Positions 36,002 to 46,900 of a DNA stretch of 64,000 nucleotides are shown here, piece after piece. The notes beneath the pieces are model-generated. The model had not been told where the DNA came from. It did not search any database and saw only the letters and a list, made by a program, of their open reading frames with translations. Each line of letters starts with the position of its first letter. The first letter of the stretch is position 1. The stretch is from Membranipora membranacea. Lineage: Eukaryota > Bryozoa > Gymnolaemata > Cheilostomatida > Membraniporidae. The stretch spans positions 10,731,001-10,795,000 of the forward strand of contig OU612066.1 in the NCBI GenBank assembly GCA_914767715.1, given 5' to 3'. The position numbers were made by a program, and so were the translations under genes.

Positions 36002-39000
36002 CTATTCTTTGGATACCTGAAACATGAGAACTCTAACATTGATGACTCTGTGGGACAGAATTCTGTTACATTCTATTGAGTCTTCGACCATGAGTCGCCT
36101 ACTTGGGGCCTCGATTGTATCCCCGCTGAACTCATGGCGATAAATGGCTGGCTTAATCTTGAAATTAGAGTGAGGCCCTTTCAAAACCAAATAGTGAATG
36201 TCGAGGGGGTTGCTTGCTCGACTTTTCAGAATCAGCTGGTAGTTGATGTGGCGTTCAGATACAGCCGCGACGTCTTTCACGTCATCACTGATTGTGGCTT
36301 TTATGACCCATTGGCAGCCGAGAGCTGAGAACCTTGCAGACTCATAGTACAGCTTGGTGACAAAATCATCTGTTCGGTAGGGCTTAAGCTGAGGATCTAA
36401 AACAATAGAAAACTGAGAAACAAGTAAAACAGGATGAGGGTAGCTCATGTCCAAAATAAAATCACCTGCTTCTCTACCTTATCATGCTAATCCAGAAATA
36501 TTTGATGTTTTGAGTTTTTTATATATACAGTGGGACAAACCATCGTGGTTCAAGAACTGTGAAGTTTGTATTGTTAAGTTAACCCAGAGGCAAAATGGTG
36601 TATCTGTCAGTTTCGTTGTTTTGTACCTTGAAGTTGACAGGTTTCCCTTTATGTCTCTGACTCAATACTTAACGGTGAGTAGTCAAGTCGTAATCAACTG
36701 AAATCCTTCTACACTTTCATGCATGAGGACGTGAGTCAACCAACGAGACTTCTCCAGTTAATAAAGTTCTCGAACCATCATGATGTTTGGCCCTGTATGT
36801 GTGATATTATGGATCATGAGTATCATAATTTTAAGAAGAATTTCGTACCTGCTTGGGCAATTTTCTGGAATGAGAGGAGATCAAAGATGTTTCTGAACAT
36901 TGTCAGCTCTCCGTAGCGTTTAGCGTCTATGGCTGTGATGGTGTCAATGAGGTCACTTCCTGTTTTCTTAGGGTGGGCACAGTCAGCTTCATGAGCTTGT
37001 AGTTCATGGAATGGTCCTTTCCATGTGCATCCGATTCTCTCGTATCTGCATCCAGTGATTCTACAATAATGAAGAGTAAGAACAGAATGAGACACACATT
37101 GACAGCCTGAAAGCCAGTACGGTTCAAGGGATATCTCCATTGTATGAAACACAAGAGATTCCGGAGCCTGATTATCATTAGAAGACAAAACAATGCATTT
37201 AGTTTTGCAAATAGCCGCACCTAAAATGTATTAATTACTGCCTACCTTTCTTTGCACAGTGAACCCTGGTGGTACGATATCTGATTTCTCGGTAGTTTAG
37301 TTTGACAGAAGACACAGTCTGTAGGTAATTCACTTAGGGCTTTCTCTACAGCCAGATTTCTCACACAGCTGTTCTCTCTAATATCACAGCGACAGTTTGG
37401 GCAGGTGGCATTTTCATCTCTCAGACGACTGTCAGCTATCAGGTGAGCATGGCATCCAGCACACATCAGGTGACCATTCATACACTGTAATGAAAGTATT
37501 GACATCACATTACACAAAGGATTAACTGAAAATCATTGTACTAAGCTGGTGTGATGACAAACAAAACCATAATTTTTTTTATTGATTCGACAATAAAGAA
37601 CATAAGGAGTTATCTGCTTCCTTTTCATGAGAACATAACTACTATAGCTTAGCTAACCAGTTGTCAGTCGCTCAGACCAGGGAGTTTGGGACAATCTATC
37701 TATGTTATCATGGTGATATCGTTCAGCATAAATGTGCATTGGATGTGGTTTGTGTACACATAAGCAATTACAGCCGCAATTGACCAACTTCAGTTTCTCA
37801 GCATACTTTTCTATTTAGGGGAGTACCAAGCCTGTACTTAATGTCCTACAAAAAGTGTAATCTATCCCTGCGAGCTGTTGTAATGTTTATATTTTTGCTC
37901 TGCCCTTCAAATATCTTTTATTAAACATTTCAATCATTTATAAACCTGATATGTGTATTCGCACTTAGGTATAGCTCATATTGTCCAAAATTATTAGAAG
38001 GCGGCATCCTGTATCAAATGCTGCAGCGTCTAATGTTGTATTCATGTTATGTCAACCAATACACTGCCGATGCGAGAACATTGTACTGCCCCCTGTTACT
38101 GTCAACATCTTACGGGTATTTACATAGCTAATTGCTTACACAACTTGGGAGTGGACGGGACATTGGATGCATAATTTGCGTAGGCTCTTTGCATCATAAA
38201 TCACACAAGTTACAATCCCCTTTCTAAAAGCCTAGCTGATATTGATCAGACTAAGAATGTATTCAGTATCTTGGAAAATTACTTGCAATGGAATTTTTGG
38301 CAATAGGCCAAATTCTTGTATAGTATAATCAATGGCTCATTGGAATAATCAGCTGTTATGAATATATGCGGAGCTGAAAATGCCTGCTCTTAGCAACTGG
38401 GCTTGACCTACTAAAGTAAAGAGTAAGTCGTTCCTCAAAACTCGGCAGATAATTGCAGGTTTCAGGCATATTACACAATATGTGAGTATGTCTGTAAGCC
38501 TGATATGTGCTGATGTGTCATATTCTTGATCATATATACCCATATAAGACCCTACATCATGCTTCCTTCTCGGTTCCTATAATTGTGATTAGTTCAAACT
38601 TTGCTTTGTTAATGCACCTATACAATATGGTGGTATCCAACCCTCTGGTTTTGACAGTGGCTAGGCGCATATCACAAAGTGCAGGGAAATGTGGGTACAA
38701 TCTGAAGAGATCAATAGCAATGTTACAAGTAGAGCAAATGTAGTTACGACTCAAAATCCTCTCAAATATGGAGGTAGTGCTGATTTTTATCATATACAGG
38801 TAGTCAGCAAACGATACCCTTAAAGATCTCCTAGCAAGGTTCCATACAAGACAAATCAGCAACACCATTTCGTGGACGAGAGTCTTTTACATACCTGTTC
38901 AAATTTTCATTGCATTTGAACAAATAGGGGCCTCTTGGCAGCTTCTCAAATACACCTATGTCTAACAGCCGCCTCAAAAACATGCCTCGGTTGATGAAGG

Positions 39001-41008
39001 CTTTTGATGATGCGTGTTGTTTCCTCATGATTATATAAACCATTCATACTGAGTTCCTATTGGCTAATAACTAAGCATAAGTCATGTGACCTTTGGGGTA
39101 TAATGCCTGGTTAAGATCAGATATAATTTGATTATTTCATTATCCAGAATGTGTTGGTGAATTTGAATTGAGAATACAGACATAAATGTTGAGGATTAGA
39201 TCGACTGATACATTGAAAATACCATAGTTTAGGGCAAAATTCAGTTTTTAATGCAAGTTGATAAGCCATAATATCACATGACTTATGCTTAGTTATTAGC
39301 CAATAGGAACTCAGTATTAATGGTATATATAATCATGAGGAAACAATACGCATCATCAAAAGCCTTCATCAACTGAGGCATGTTTTTGAAGCGGCTGATA
39401 GACATTGATGTATTTGAGAAGCTGCCAAGGGGCCCTTATTTGTTCAAATGCAATGAAAGTTTGACCAGGTATGTAAAAGCCTCTCGCGCACGAAATGGTG
39501 TTGCTAATTTGTCTGGTATGGTGAACCCTGCTTGGGGACCTTTAATACGTCACTACAATGCCAAAGTTCCTATACCAGATGCTTGAAACAGTTTTAGTAA
39601 ACATAACAATATACAAAGGTGACTTCCTGTCAATACAATATGGCATAGCCTTGTCACGCCGCAACTACAAAACAAAAAAGTAGCCGTGTGACTGGGCTAA
39701 GTATGCCGCTATCATGATCATGGTCTATCGGCAGATTAGTTTGAGATTCAGTCATACGAGGGAAAGAGTTTCGGGGCTCATACTCGGTGGGAATGGTCAA
39801 TTCAACAAACTGAAAGCATGTGTGCTCAATGGACATTTAAAGGAATCAATCAGGAATAGAGTACTCATAACTATGACTTGTAACAATCTTTGAACAGCCT
39901 GTATGTGTCTGTGAACCACCACATTCATAAACCACTGTACTTTGCTTATACAACTGTTGATGGAATCAATAAACACTGATTTCATGTTCAAATGCATTAG
40001 TTATGCGCAGTAGTCTCTGTTAGCCAGGACAAAACAAGTCTGAACTGTTGTTTCTGCAATGCATTTGTTTTTCATTTGATCAATCAAACTGTTTTATTGA
40101 CTAGAGAGAAATATATGTAGGTGCTAAATTGACCAAGAGTTTCCATGTAATATATACTTTAATCATAATGATTCCAATACTGAGTCTGTTATTGATGAAT
40201 CAGAAAAATTCTTGGTAATTTTTATTCAGCATTCTGTCATAAGACTTTACCACAAACCGTGAAGTAAAAAAGGATGCAGTCTCTAGAATAGTGTTTATAC
40301 ATCAGACATGCACATCAGAGTGGAAAGTGTTGATTGCTGAACAGCAAACGGCACGTATAAATATTGCACAGGTATAAGCATTCATAGTACAAGGTTGGGG
40401 GCTCATGCCTTCTGTGGTTGGTGCAAGTCCAGTGCCCCAGTGGTCTCAAACCAGAGGCCTCGACCACTGGAGCCCTTGACTTGCACCAACTAAAGAAGGC
40501 CTGTGGTTGGGGGCGTAGACACTATAACTTATTTGGTTTGACGCAACATCTCTCCTTGTGATGGAAAAAGGCACGGATGGAAGTTTTGTCTTAACGTTCT
40601 TCACATTACAAGCTTACTCAAGAATTGATTTACCTATGATTACTTATGGGTTATCAAATCACTGTAAATCGGATGTAAAAAATTGTTAATGGAAGCAATC
40701 CTAACAAGGTTTGATAACGCCCCTGGCACATGCATGCAATCTACAAACATCATAGTCAATAATCAACAAGTTTAAGTAAACAGACAAACTTGCACTACCT
40801 GAAACATGGCCACTGTAGGCAGATCTAAGCACACCGTACAACAAAGTATGCCATTCAGTCTATCTTCCAGACAGGAATTGTCCACAGGTCCCATAATTCT
40901 GGCCTTCTTAGGTGATGGTTCCACAGTCTCAGCATCATCTTCTGGGATTTCTCCAGGGGTGACTGTCGCACTTGTAGAACTAGCTGTTGACAAACCAAGC
41001 TCAGCCAT
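36002..41008 (-). CDS. CYHR1: Cysteine and histidine-rich protein 1 (RING plus TRAF-type zinc finger)
   Basis: Four minus-strand exons (41008-40799, 37484-37246, 37060-36849, 36396-36002) join in phase to 351 residues; human CYHR1 (ZTRAF1) is about 360. The RING-like finger is split over exons 1 and 2: CCTVC (56-60), then [11 protein letters not shown] and CPNCRCD. A TRAF-type zinc finger follows in exons 2-3, with [13 protein letters not shown] and an H-x4-C ending. The remaining 170 residues, including [20 protein letters not shown], match the conserved C-terminal half of the family. The mammalian protein has been reported to bind galectin-3; its molecular role is poorly known. The ATG at 41008 is the first in frame. 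Intron 1 is 3.3 kb and full of inverted repeats. Confidence 0.94.
38838..39527. mobile_element. Head-to-head inverted duplication with an ORF in each arm
   Basis: Left arm 38838-39088 and right arm 39274-39527 are inverted copies with roughly 90 percent identity around a 185-base spacer. Reading outward, each arm has CACATGACTTATG, a CCAAT box (AGCCAATAGGAAC), a TATA-like TATATAATCATGAGG, and an open frame starting MRKQ and including [15 protein letters not shown]. In the left arm the minus-strand frame is open from 39043 to 38831. In the right arm one codon is a stop (TGA for CGA) just before the internal Met at 39380, after which it runs to 39586. I do not recognise the peptide. The unit lies in CYHR1 intron 1 and could be a transposon remnant or a duplicated small gene with its promoter. 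Confidence 0.7.
39645..39698. repeat. 54-base hairpin, second member of the TAGCCTTGTCAC family
   Basis: It begins TAGCCTTGTCACGCCG and ends CGTGTGACTGGGCTA, an imperfect inverse. The left 12 bases equal the ends of the hairpin at 25131-25182. It is in CYHR1 intron 1. Confidence 0.6.
40393..40514. mobile_element. Hairpin insertion with a 10-base target-site duplication
   Basis: GGTTGGGGGC occurs at 40393-40402 and again at 40505-40514. Between them are 102 bases that fold into a hairpin: GCCTTCTGTGGTTGGTGCAA on the left pairs with TTGCACCAACTAAAGAAGGC on the right, and CCAGTGGTC with GACCACTGG further in. There is no open reading frame. The exact flanking repeat supports insertion as a small non-autonomous element into CYHR1 intron 1. 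Confidence 0.75.
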
Positions 41009-43461
41009 TTTGGGCTGCTTTAGCAAATGTGACAAAGAATAGTTGATGGTTGGATTGGGAATTCGGTTTAGAGTTGCAAGTAGTCAGGCTTACACTCACT
41101 CAGTTCTTGACAAGTAATGATTCTGATCATCCAGCACGCAAATTGCTCATGTTTTTGTTTACTACGTCACAGGTAGTCCAATCAAAACATAGAAATGTAT
41201 AAGCTACGCCCATGTTACGCCTACTTTGGATGTAAACAAACGAGCGTGGCTTGGATCAATCAGCTGATCACAACAACAAAAGGGATTTCTCATGCCCTAG
41301 TATTTTACATTTGCTGTGAACAATACAGGCCAAGCCAATGTGCTGCAGAATGCGATATAAGCTTTGTTTCAGTGAATGGTTTAGATTGTTGCAGGCATAA
41401 ATTGACCCCTACTTAGCAATATAACTTGTTAGTGTCTACTTTCACAAAGCAACTGAAGCTCAATTTACATCCTACAACGGCAGCATTATTGCATTTTGTG
41501 CCTAACTCATTACTTTTACCTACTCACATAGCGTTTTAAATAAACAATGCAACAAACGAGCCCAGCACTCAAGTTTCATAAGCAAAAAGCCAATTATATA
41601 CCTGTGCAACAGTTAATATTCTAAAAACCAAATCAACCTAAATTATGTTCGAAAAGAAGGGAGATTCTCGCTGATGAGTCGGTGACAAATAAAAATATGT
41701 AGGGCTGAAATGATCGGTTAGATGTGTACCAGGGGGCAAAATAGTGTTGAACATCTCGATTTATGCATTAACACTGTTTGGGTCCCACAGGGTATCACTG
41801 CCCGACATGACATAGCTTCTCAAGTATTTTAGTTGCTATAGCTACAAACCATCTCATATTAATCTATCAGCTTCCTGAAAACCAGTGTACTGGTGAATTT
41901 AGACAAAGCCTTACAAGTTTTCGGAAATGGCCCATAGTTGAAGACAAGCTCTGAGGTAGCCGTGGGCCTAGAGATTAATTCCAGTGTTTAATTAGGGAGC
42001 CCAACATCTGCCTACATGTAACCAGAATGTGACCCAGATTAGGCCCACCTAAAGACAAGACTGCCATAAATCATACAATGCCTAGTCTAGCCCTGTCTTA
42101 GTATCAAGATATGCATTACATGTCATTGATGGAACCGTCAAGACAGTGATTGTTGTCTGTATATACAACAAGGCTTTGGCATCTCATCCCTCTAAATTAC
42201 TAAGTAATCAAGAAAATTCTTGTCTACCATCATTGCATCATTATAAATGTGGTAGGCGCTCCTTGGCTAAACCGACATGACACCACATGACAGCTAGTAG
42301 AACAAATGGTATAATACACCCGGTGAAGTACTGTGGTATTACAAAATATAGAAGGTCAAACTGGTATTGGTGTAAACTCTACGCCTAACCACTCGCTCGG
42401 TTGTGTTTATATGTTTCACATAACTTCATCACCAAAGGATAGGAGATGGCACAATCATTATTAACATCTATCTAGGTCAGACATCCATATAGTAAGCAAA
42501 GGTCAACCAAGGAGCAGGTGGCCTCGGTCAATGACTATCTATATGTATCTCAGCAGTGTTATCGTTATTGTTATAAGTGGGATGCCCATATCCTGATCAA
42601 ACTAGTGACTGAGCTTATCTCACACGAGAGCACAGTAACCTTGAGCCAAGTACTAGCAGGAGCTAAGAGGCCAAGCTTAGTTATGTCAGTTCAATATATT
42701 TGGGGGTATTTAACAATGCAAACATAACCACAATTTTGACAGTATTGGCTGCTGCCATTTAAAACCAGTCAAAATTTGCAATGGCTGTCTGTGGGTGGGA
42801 TGTTCTTTATTGTTGAGAATTATGGTGCTGAATAATGATCCCATCTGATTTACAGAGGAGGGTAATCTTCCTGTACAAAATCAATCTCACAGAATGAGGT
42901 CACGCAGAGGGCATCAACTGTAAACAGCAGGTAAACAGAGTTCATATTGAATGCAGCATTCAGAAACTCTATGCGGACATATGATGTCTAAAGATGGTCT
43001 AATTATTAGAAATGGACCATGGCAATATACCCCAACTCAGAGAGTTATGTTTGTACAACCCAGCGGTAGGGAGGCACAGTGTGTTGTCTGTGTTGAACCA
43101 GTCGCTGATCTAAGAGCTCAACCTCTACCCCACAGGGCCTCAGACCATATTATTACACAAGCTGCCACTAGACTTTATAGGTCACTGGTATTGTTTGATA
43201 GGCCAATGTCCAGTACAGTATAAAGTTCAAACAAAATTCCTGTGCAACACAAGCACTCTAGAAAATTAGTACACTGTTATAGAAGGGTGTGTAGAAATGA
43301 GATCGAGCTCTTATCAGTCAGTAGGCCTATTGTATAGTACACAGAAGTAACGCTAGTTATTAGACTGAAGTAAAGCACATAGCTGTATGATCGAGAGCTG
43401 AGGTTATGGTCTTATCTCAGTGTTGTGTGATGTGATGTTACGTCTTTAGAAGGTTGAGATC
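41009..43461. other. Intergenic: CYHR1 upstream region and CSN5 3' region
   Basis: Bases just above 41009 should include the CYHR1 promoter, and those just below 43462 the CSN5 3' untranslated region. Open frames of up to 90 codons occur on the plus strand, but none shows a recognisable domain or good splice context. Confidence 0.55.
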
Positions 43462-43903
43462 TCATTGGGAATCACCAGATGCTGCCGGTGCTTGAGCCTC
43501 AGCTGGGGCAGGCAGCGCTACAGCTGCCCCAGTGTTCACACTGTTGAATATTCTGTCCTTCAATACCTGGCTCATCAAGCCATGAATAGCTTCTATTGTT
43601 ATTTTCGACCTGAAATTAGAAAATGGAAATCAATCAAAACTTGGCAACATCTTGAGGTGAAAAAATAGGGCTGGTTACCAAACCACCAGATCTTGTCTGG
43701 CAGAGCTACGATTACATAATATGGACAGGAGTTATACATGTGGCATAACTGGGGCGAGGCTTGTATATCAGATGATGGCATGACGTTTGAGGTATTACCC
43801 CATCAGAATAAGACCAGTCAGACCAGGATGTTTACCATGGCTTCCTACATGCTCAACATTAGGAAATAGAGAAATAAATCAGACTCATACAATCCTATCA
43901 ATA

Positions 43904-43949
<46 letters not shown>

Positions 43950-46900
43950 GTCTCTACTAGCCTTCCCACATACTTGTCACATCACATAGTCAAAGTATGG
44001 CATGACTCAAGAGTCAACAAATTGTTGACAGCTTGCCAAAATTTACTCTCATGTGACTATCTTTTACATAAACTCTACTTTATAAAGCATTCCCTTATAA
44101 CCCACCACAATGAAACTCAGCTTGATTAACTGCGCAACAAAAAACGCCTAATCCTGCATGTCCGGGTTTTTTTAGGTCAAAGCCATGGATAAACAAACTC
44201 ATACCCATGTACTTGTTAGTTCAGTGAGTGTATAGTACTTCAGTACTTTAATTTACGGCCAATATTTTGTTATCTCTCGCTTCAATACACCCAACCAGGT
44301 ACACATTAAATACACCAGGTACACTGTCACAAATGTGACAATGTCAACATAACCATGAGAACATACAGGCAAAGGGGAAGACATTGTTGCCTACTCAGAG
44401 CTAATTTTGACTTTGGTTGGGACCATTGTAACGATCGTTTTGGTGAAAACCAGGCCAGGACGGCATTTATAGTGTGGGAGCGCCACCATACAAGAAAAAA
44501 ACTAGGTGACCAATACATAAGCACATCATAAATCAGCCTCAGCTCATGTACAAAAAGGAGGTTACGTAAGCAACGTGGGCAACAAACTGTCAAGCCATTC
44601 TTTTAGTCCAAGTGCACCTGTACTGGCAGCTAGTAAGATGAGTCTCTGGCATTGAGAGCCTGTAACTTTGCTCATTGCTAGTACTACCCAGAAGGCAGCA
44701 GTACTACTACACAATAGTCACTGATTATTGGCATGAGGAAGAAGATAGAAAATAATCTATTTTGATGTGAAATAATTACAGGCTAATTCAGGTCCAAAGT
44801 ACACATAGCATTTATAACCAAATTATGCTGGGCTGACATTCTGGAAAAACCCTAATGACTAGTGTTAGCGAAACTAGAGCTGCCCTTAGATAATTCTACT
44901 TTATAAGACTGTAACAATATCAGAAGACTCAATTTCGTTTGGGGTATCCTGACTTAACAGTCAGTATATGGAAATGACTCTCACTAGGGATGGTATTGAG
45001 TCATGACGGATGAAAGTGGAAACATTCCAAGCATCGCAGTTGGCCAGGTGACCACGAAACCATTTATCATCAAATAAATTAACAATAATTGAATATCATG
45101 CCAAAGAAATGCCCTAATTAGATAATTATTTATACCCTACTATATACTAGCATGTACAATATCGGCCAGCTGGTACATTGCAGCAGGGAGACAGATATTA
45201 TCGGCTTTGCATGACAGGAGGCAAAGCACTCGAGTGGCCCAAATCCAGGTCGCTGCACGAATTGATGTGCTGCAAGCACAGCATGATATTGATCTTCACT
45301 TCAGTGCAAATCATGCAACAACTTTCACTCATCTCGTCCTAAGTGTCGGACAAGTCTCAAGTTACAGCCAACAAGTTCAAGTAAATAGAAATAAAACAGA
45401 GGATATCTCCACTCCCAAGCCTTTGTTTGTCATGACAGCATTGTATGCATAGTAAAAGATTATATCACAGAGTAAGGATATATATATCCTTACTCTGTGA
45501 TTATATCTAGAGTAAAGGAGGGGCAAATTAAGGCGATGCAATTTAACAAGTACAGGCAGTAAGCTAGTGAGCCTGAAATGTCATTGGTTGCAACGACTCA
45601 CATTTTGAATATTTTAATTTATACAACACTTTCTATTCATGCGGGTAGGAAAAAGTACGATAAAGTTTAGTGTGGGCAGCACAGCAGCAGTTATAAAACC
45701 TCTCACGAGATGTAAGTTTGTTATTAATATATAACACAGCAGTGCAAGTCTAGTCATCAGATTATAACTTCACAGCAAGGTGTAAATCAATAACAGACTG
45801 GAACACTAAAACTAATAATAGCACTGATGTGTTATCTCAGGTTTCTAATAGAGGTTAAAACCTCTAGCGGCAAGCATCCGGAACACCTAGGAATGTCGTT
45901 ATGATTACAAGATGCTATTGAGCTTGCCAGAACTCTAATAGATAGGCATCCGGCTTTTGACCGGTCTGCCCGATGATGCTGATTCATAGGTAAAGTCCTT
46001 CCCCAGCAAAACAGAATGATATGTGGGAAAAAGTTACAGTTATAAGGAGAGGACAACCCTTGCTTGCAACACCTTGTTGGTTTGTGATAAATAAAATACA
46101 TTCATCATGGTCAGGCTACTGGTTAATGGTGCAGATATGCTAATCTCAGAATGGCACTTGAAATGTGTCGGCTGTCCAGTTGGAAGCCAAACTGACTGTA
46201 ACCAACCAAAAGAAACACCACTGACAATTCAACGATGACAGTTAAGCCAGGTGTGCTTAGTCAAACTCTTGCACATGCATCAAAAGTATGTAACATTAAT
46301 AAATTACCCATCTTTGCATGCTTTAGAGAGTTTATCCTCTGATTTTTTATCCACACCTCCTGTGTCGACTAAGAATCGAGATCTGTTCACTTGATTCTCA
46401 GCTAGCTCCAGCTTCTCTGACAGATCACTTATCTGTCCAGACATGTAGTCAGCATTCTAATAAAAATAAATAAAAATAGTTAAATTGAAAACAGCGTCAA
46501 AATGAACAAGGGGTGCCAACTCCAAGCTTGATCATTACTTGTAATCGAACACCTCCTCTACCACTTCCTGTTTTATGTGACAATTGCACCAAAGGCTTAA
46601 AAAGTGTGAGAGTGTGATTTCTATGGGATGGTTATTTCCTGTGCACATGACGCACTGGCACATAGACACCAGACAGTCAACTGAGATCAAAAAGCGTCAT
46701 TCAAAAAATTGGCATGAACAAGGGATTAACAACATGTATAGAGAGTATATTGTTATTAAAAGTTTTTTTCTCACCAACCCATAAGTGACGGCGGTGCATC
46801 ATCACACATGATTAAAAATTGATGAGAAGCGGACAACTCACTGTGATCAGGTTGGATGAGCTAAGTGTGTTGACCCAGTATTTATTCCACAGAGAGTTTA

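Noticed and set aside
42951..43223. 90-codon plus-strand frame with a CVVC motif
   Set aside because: No other zinc-ligand spacing or family resemblance, no splice context, and it lies opposite the CSN5 3' region.
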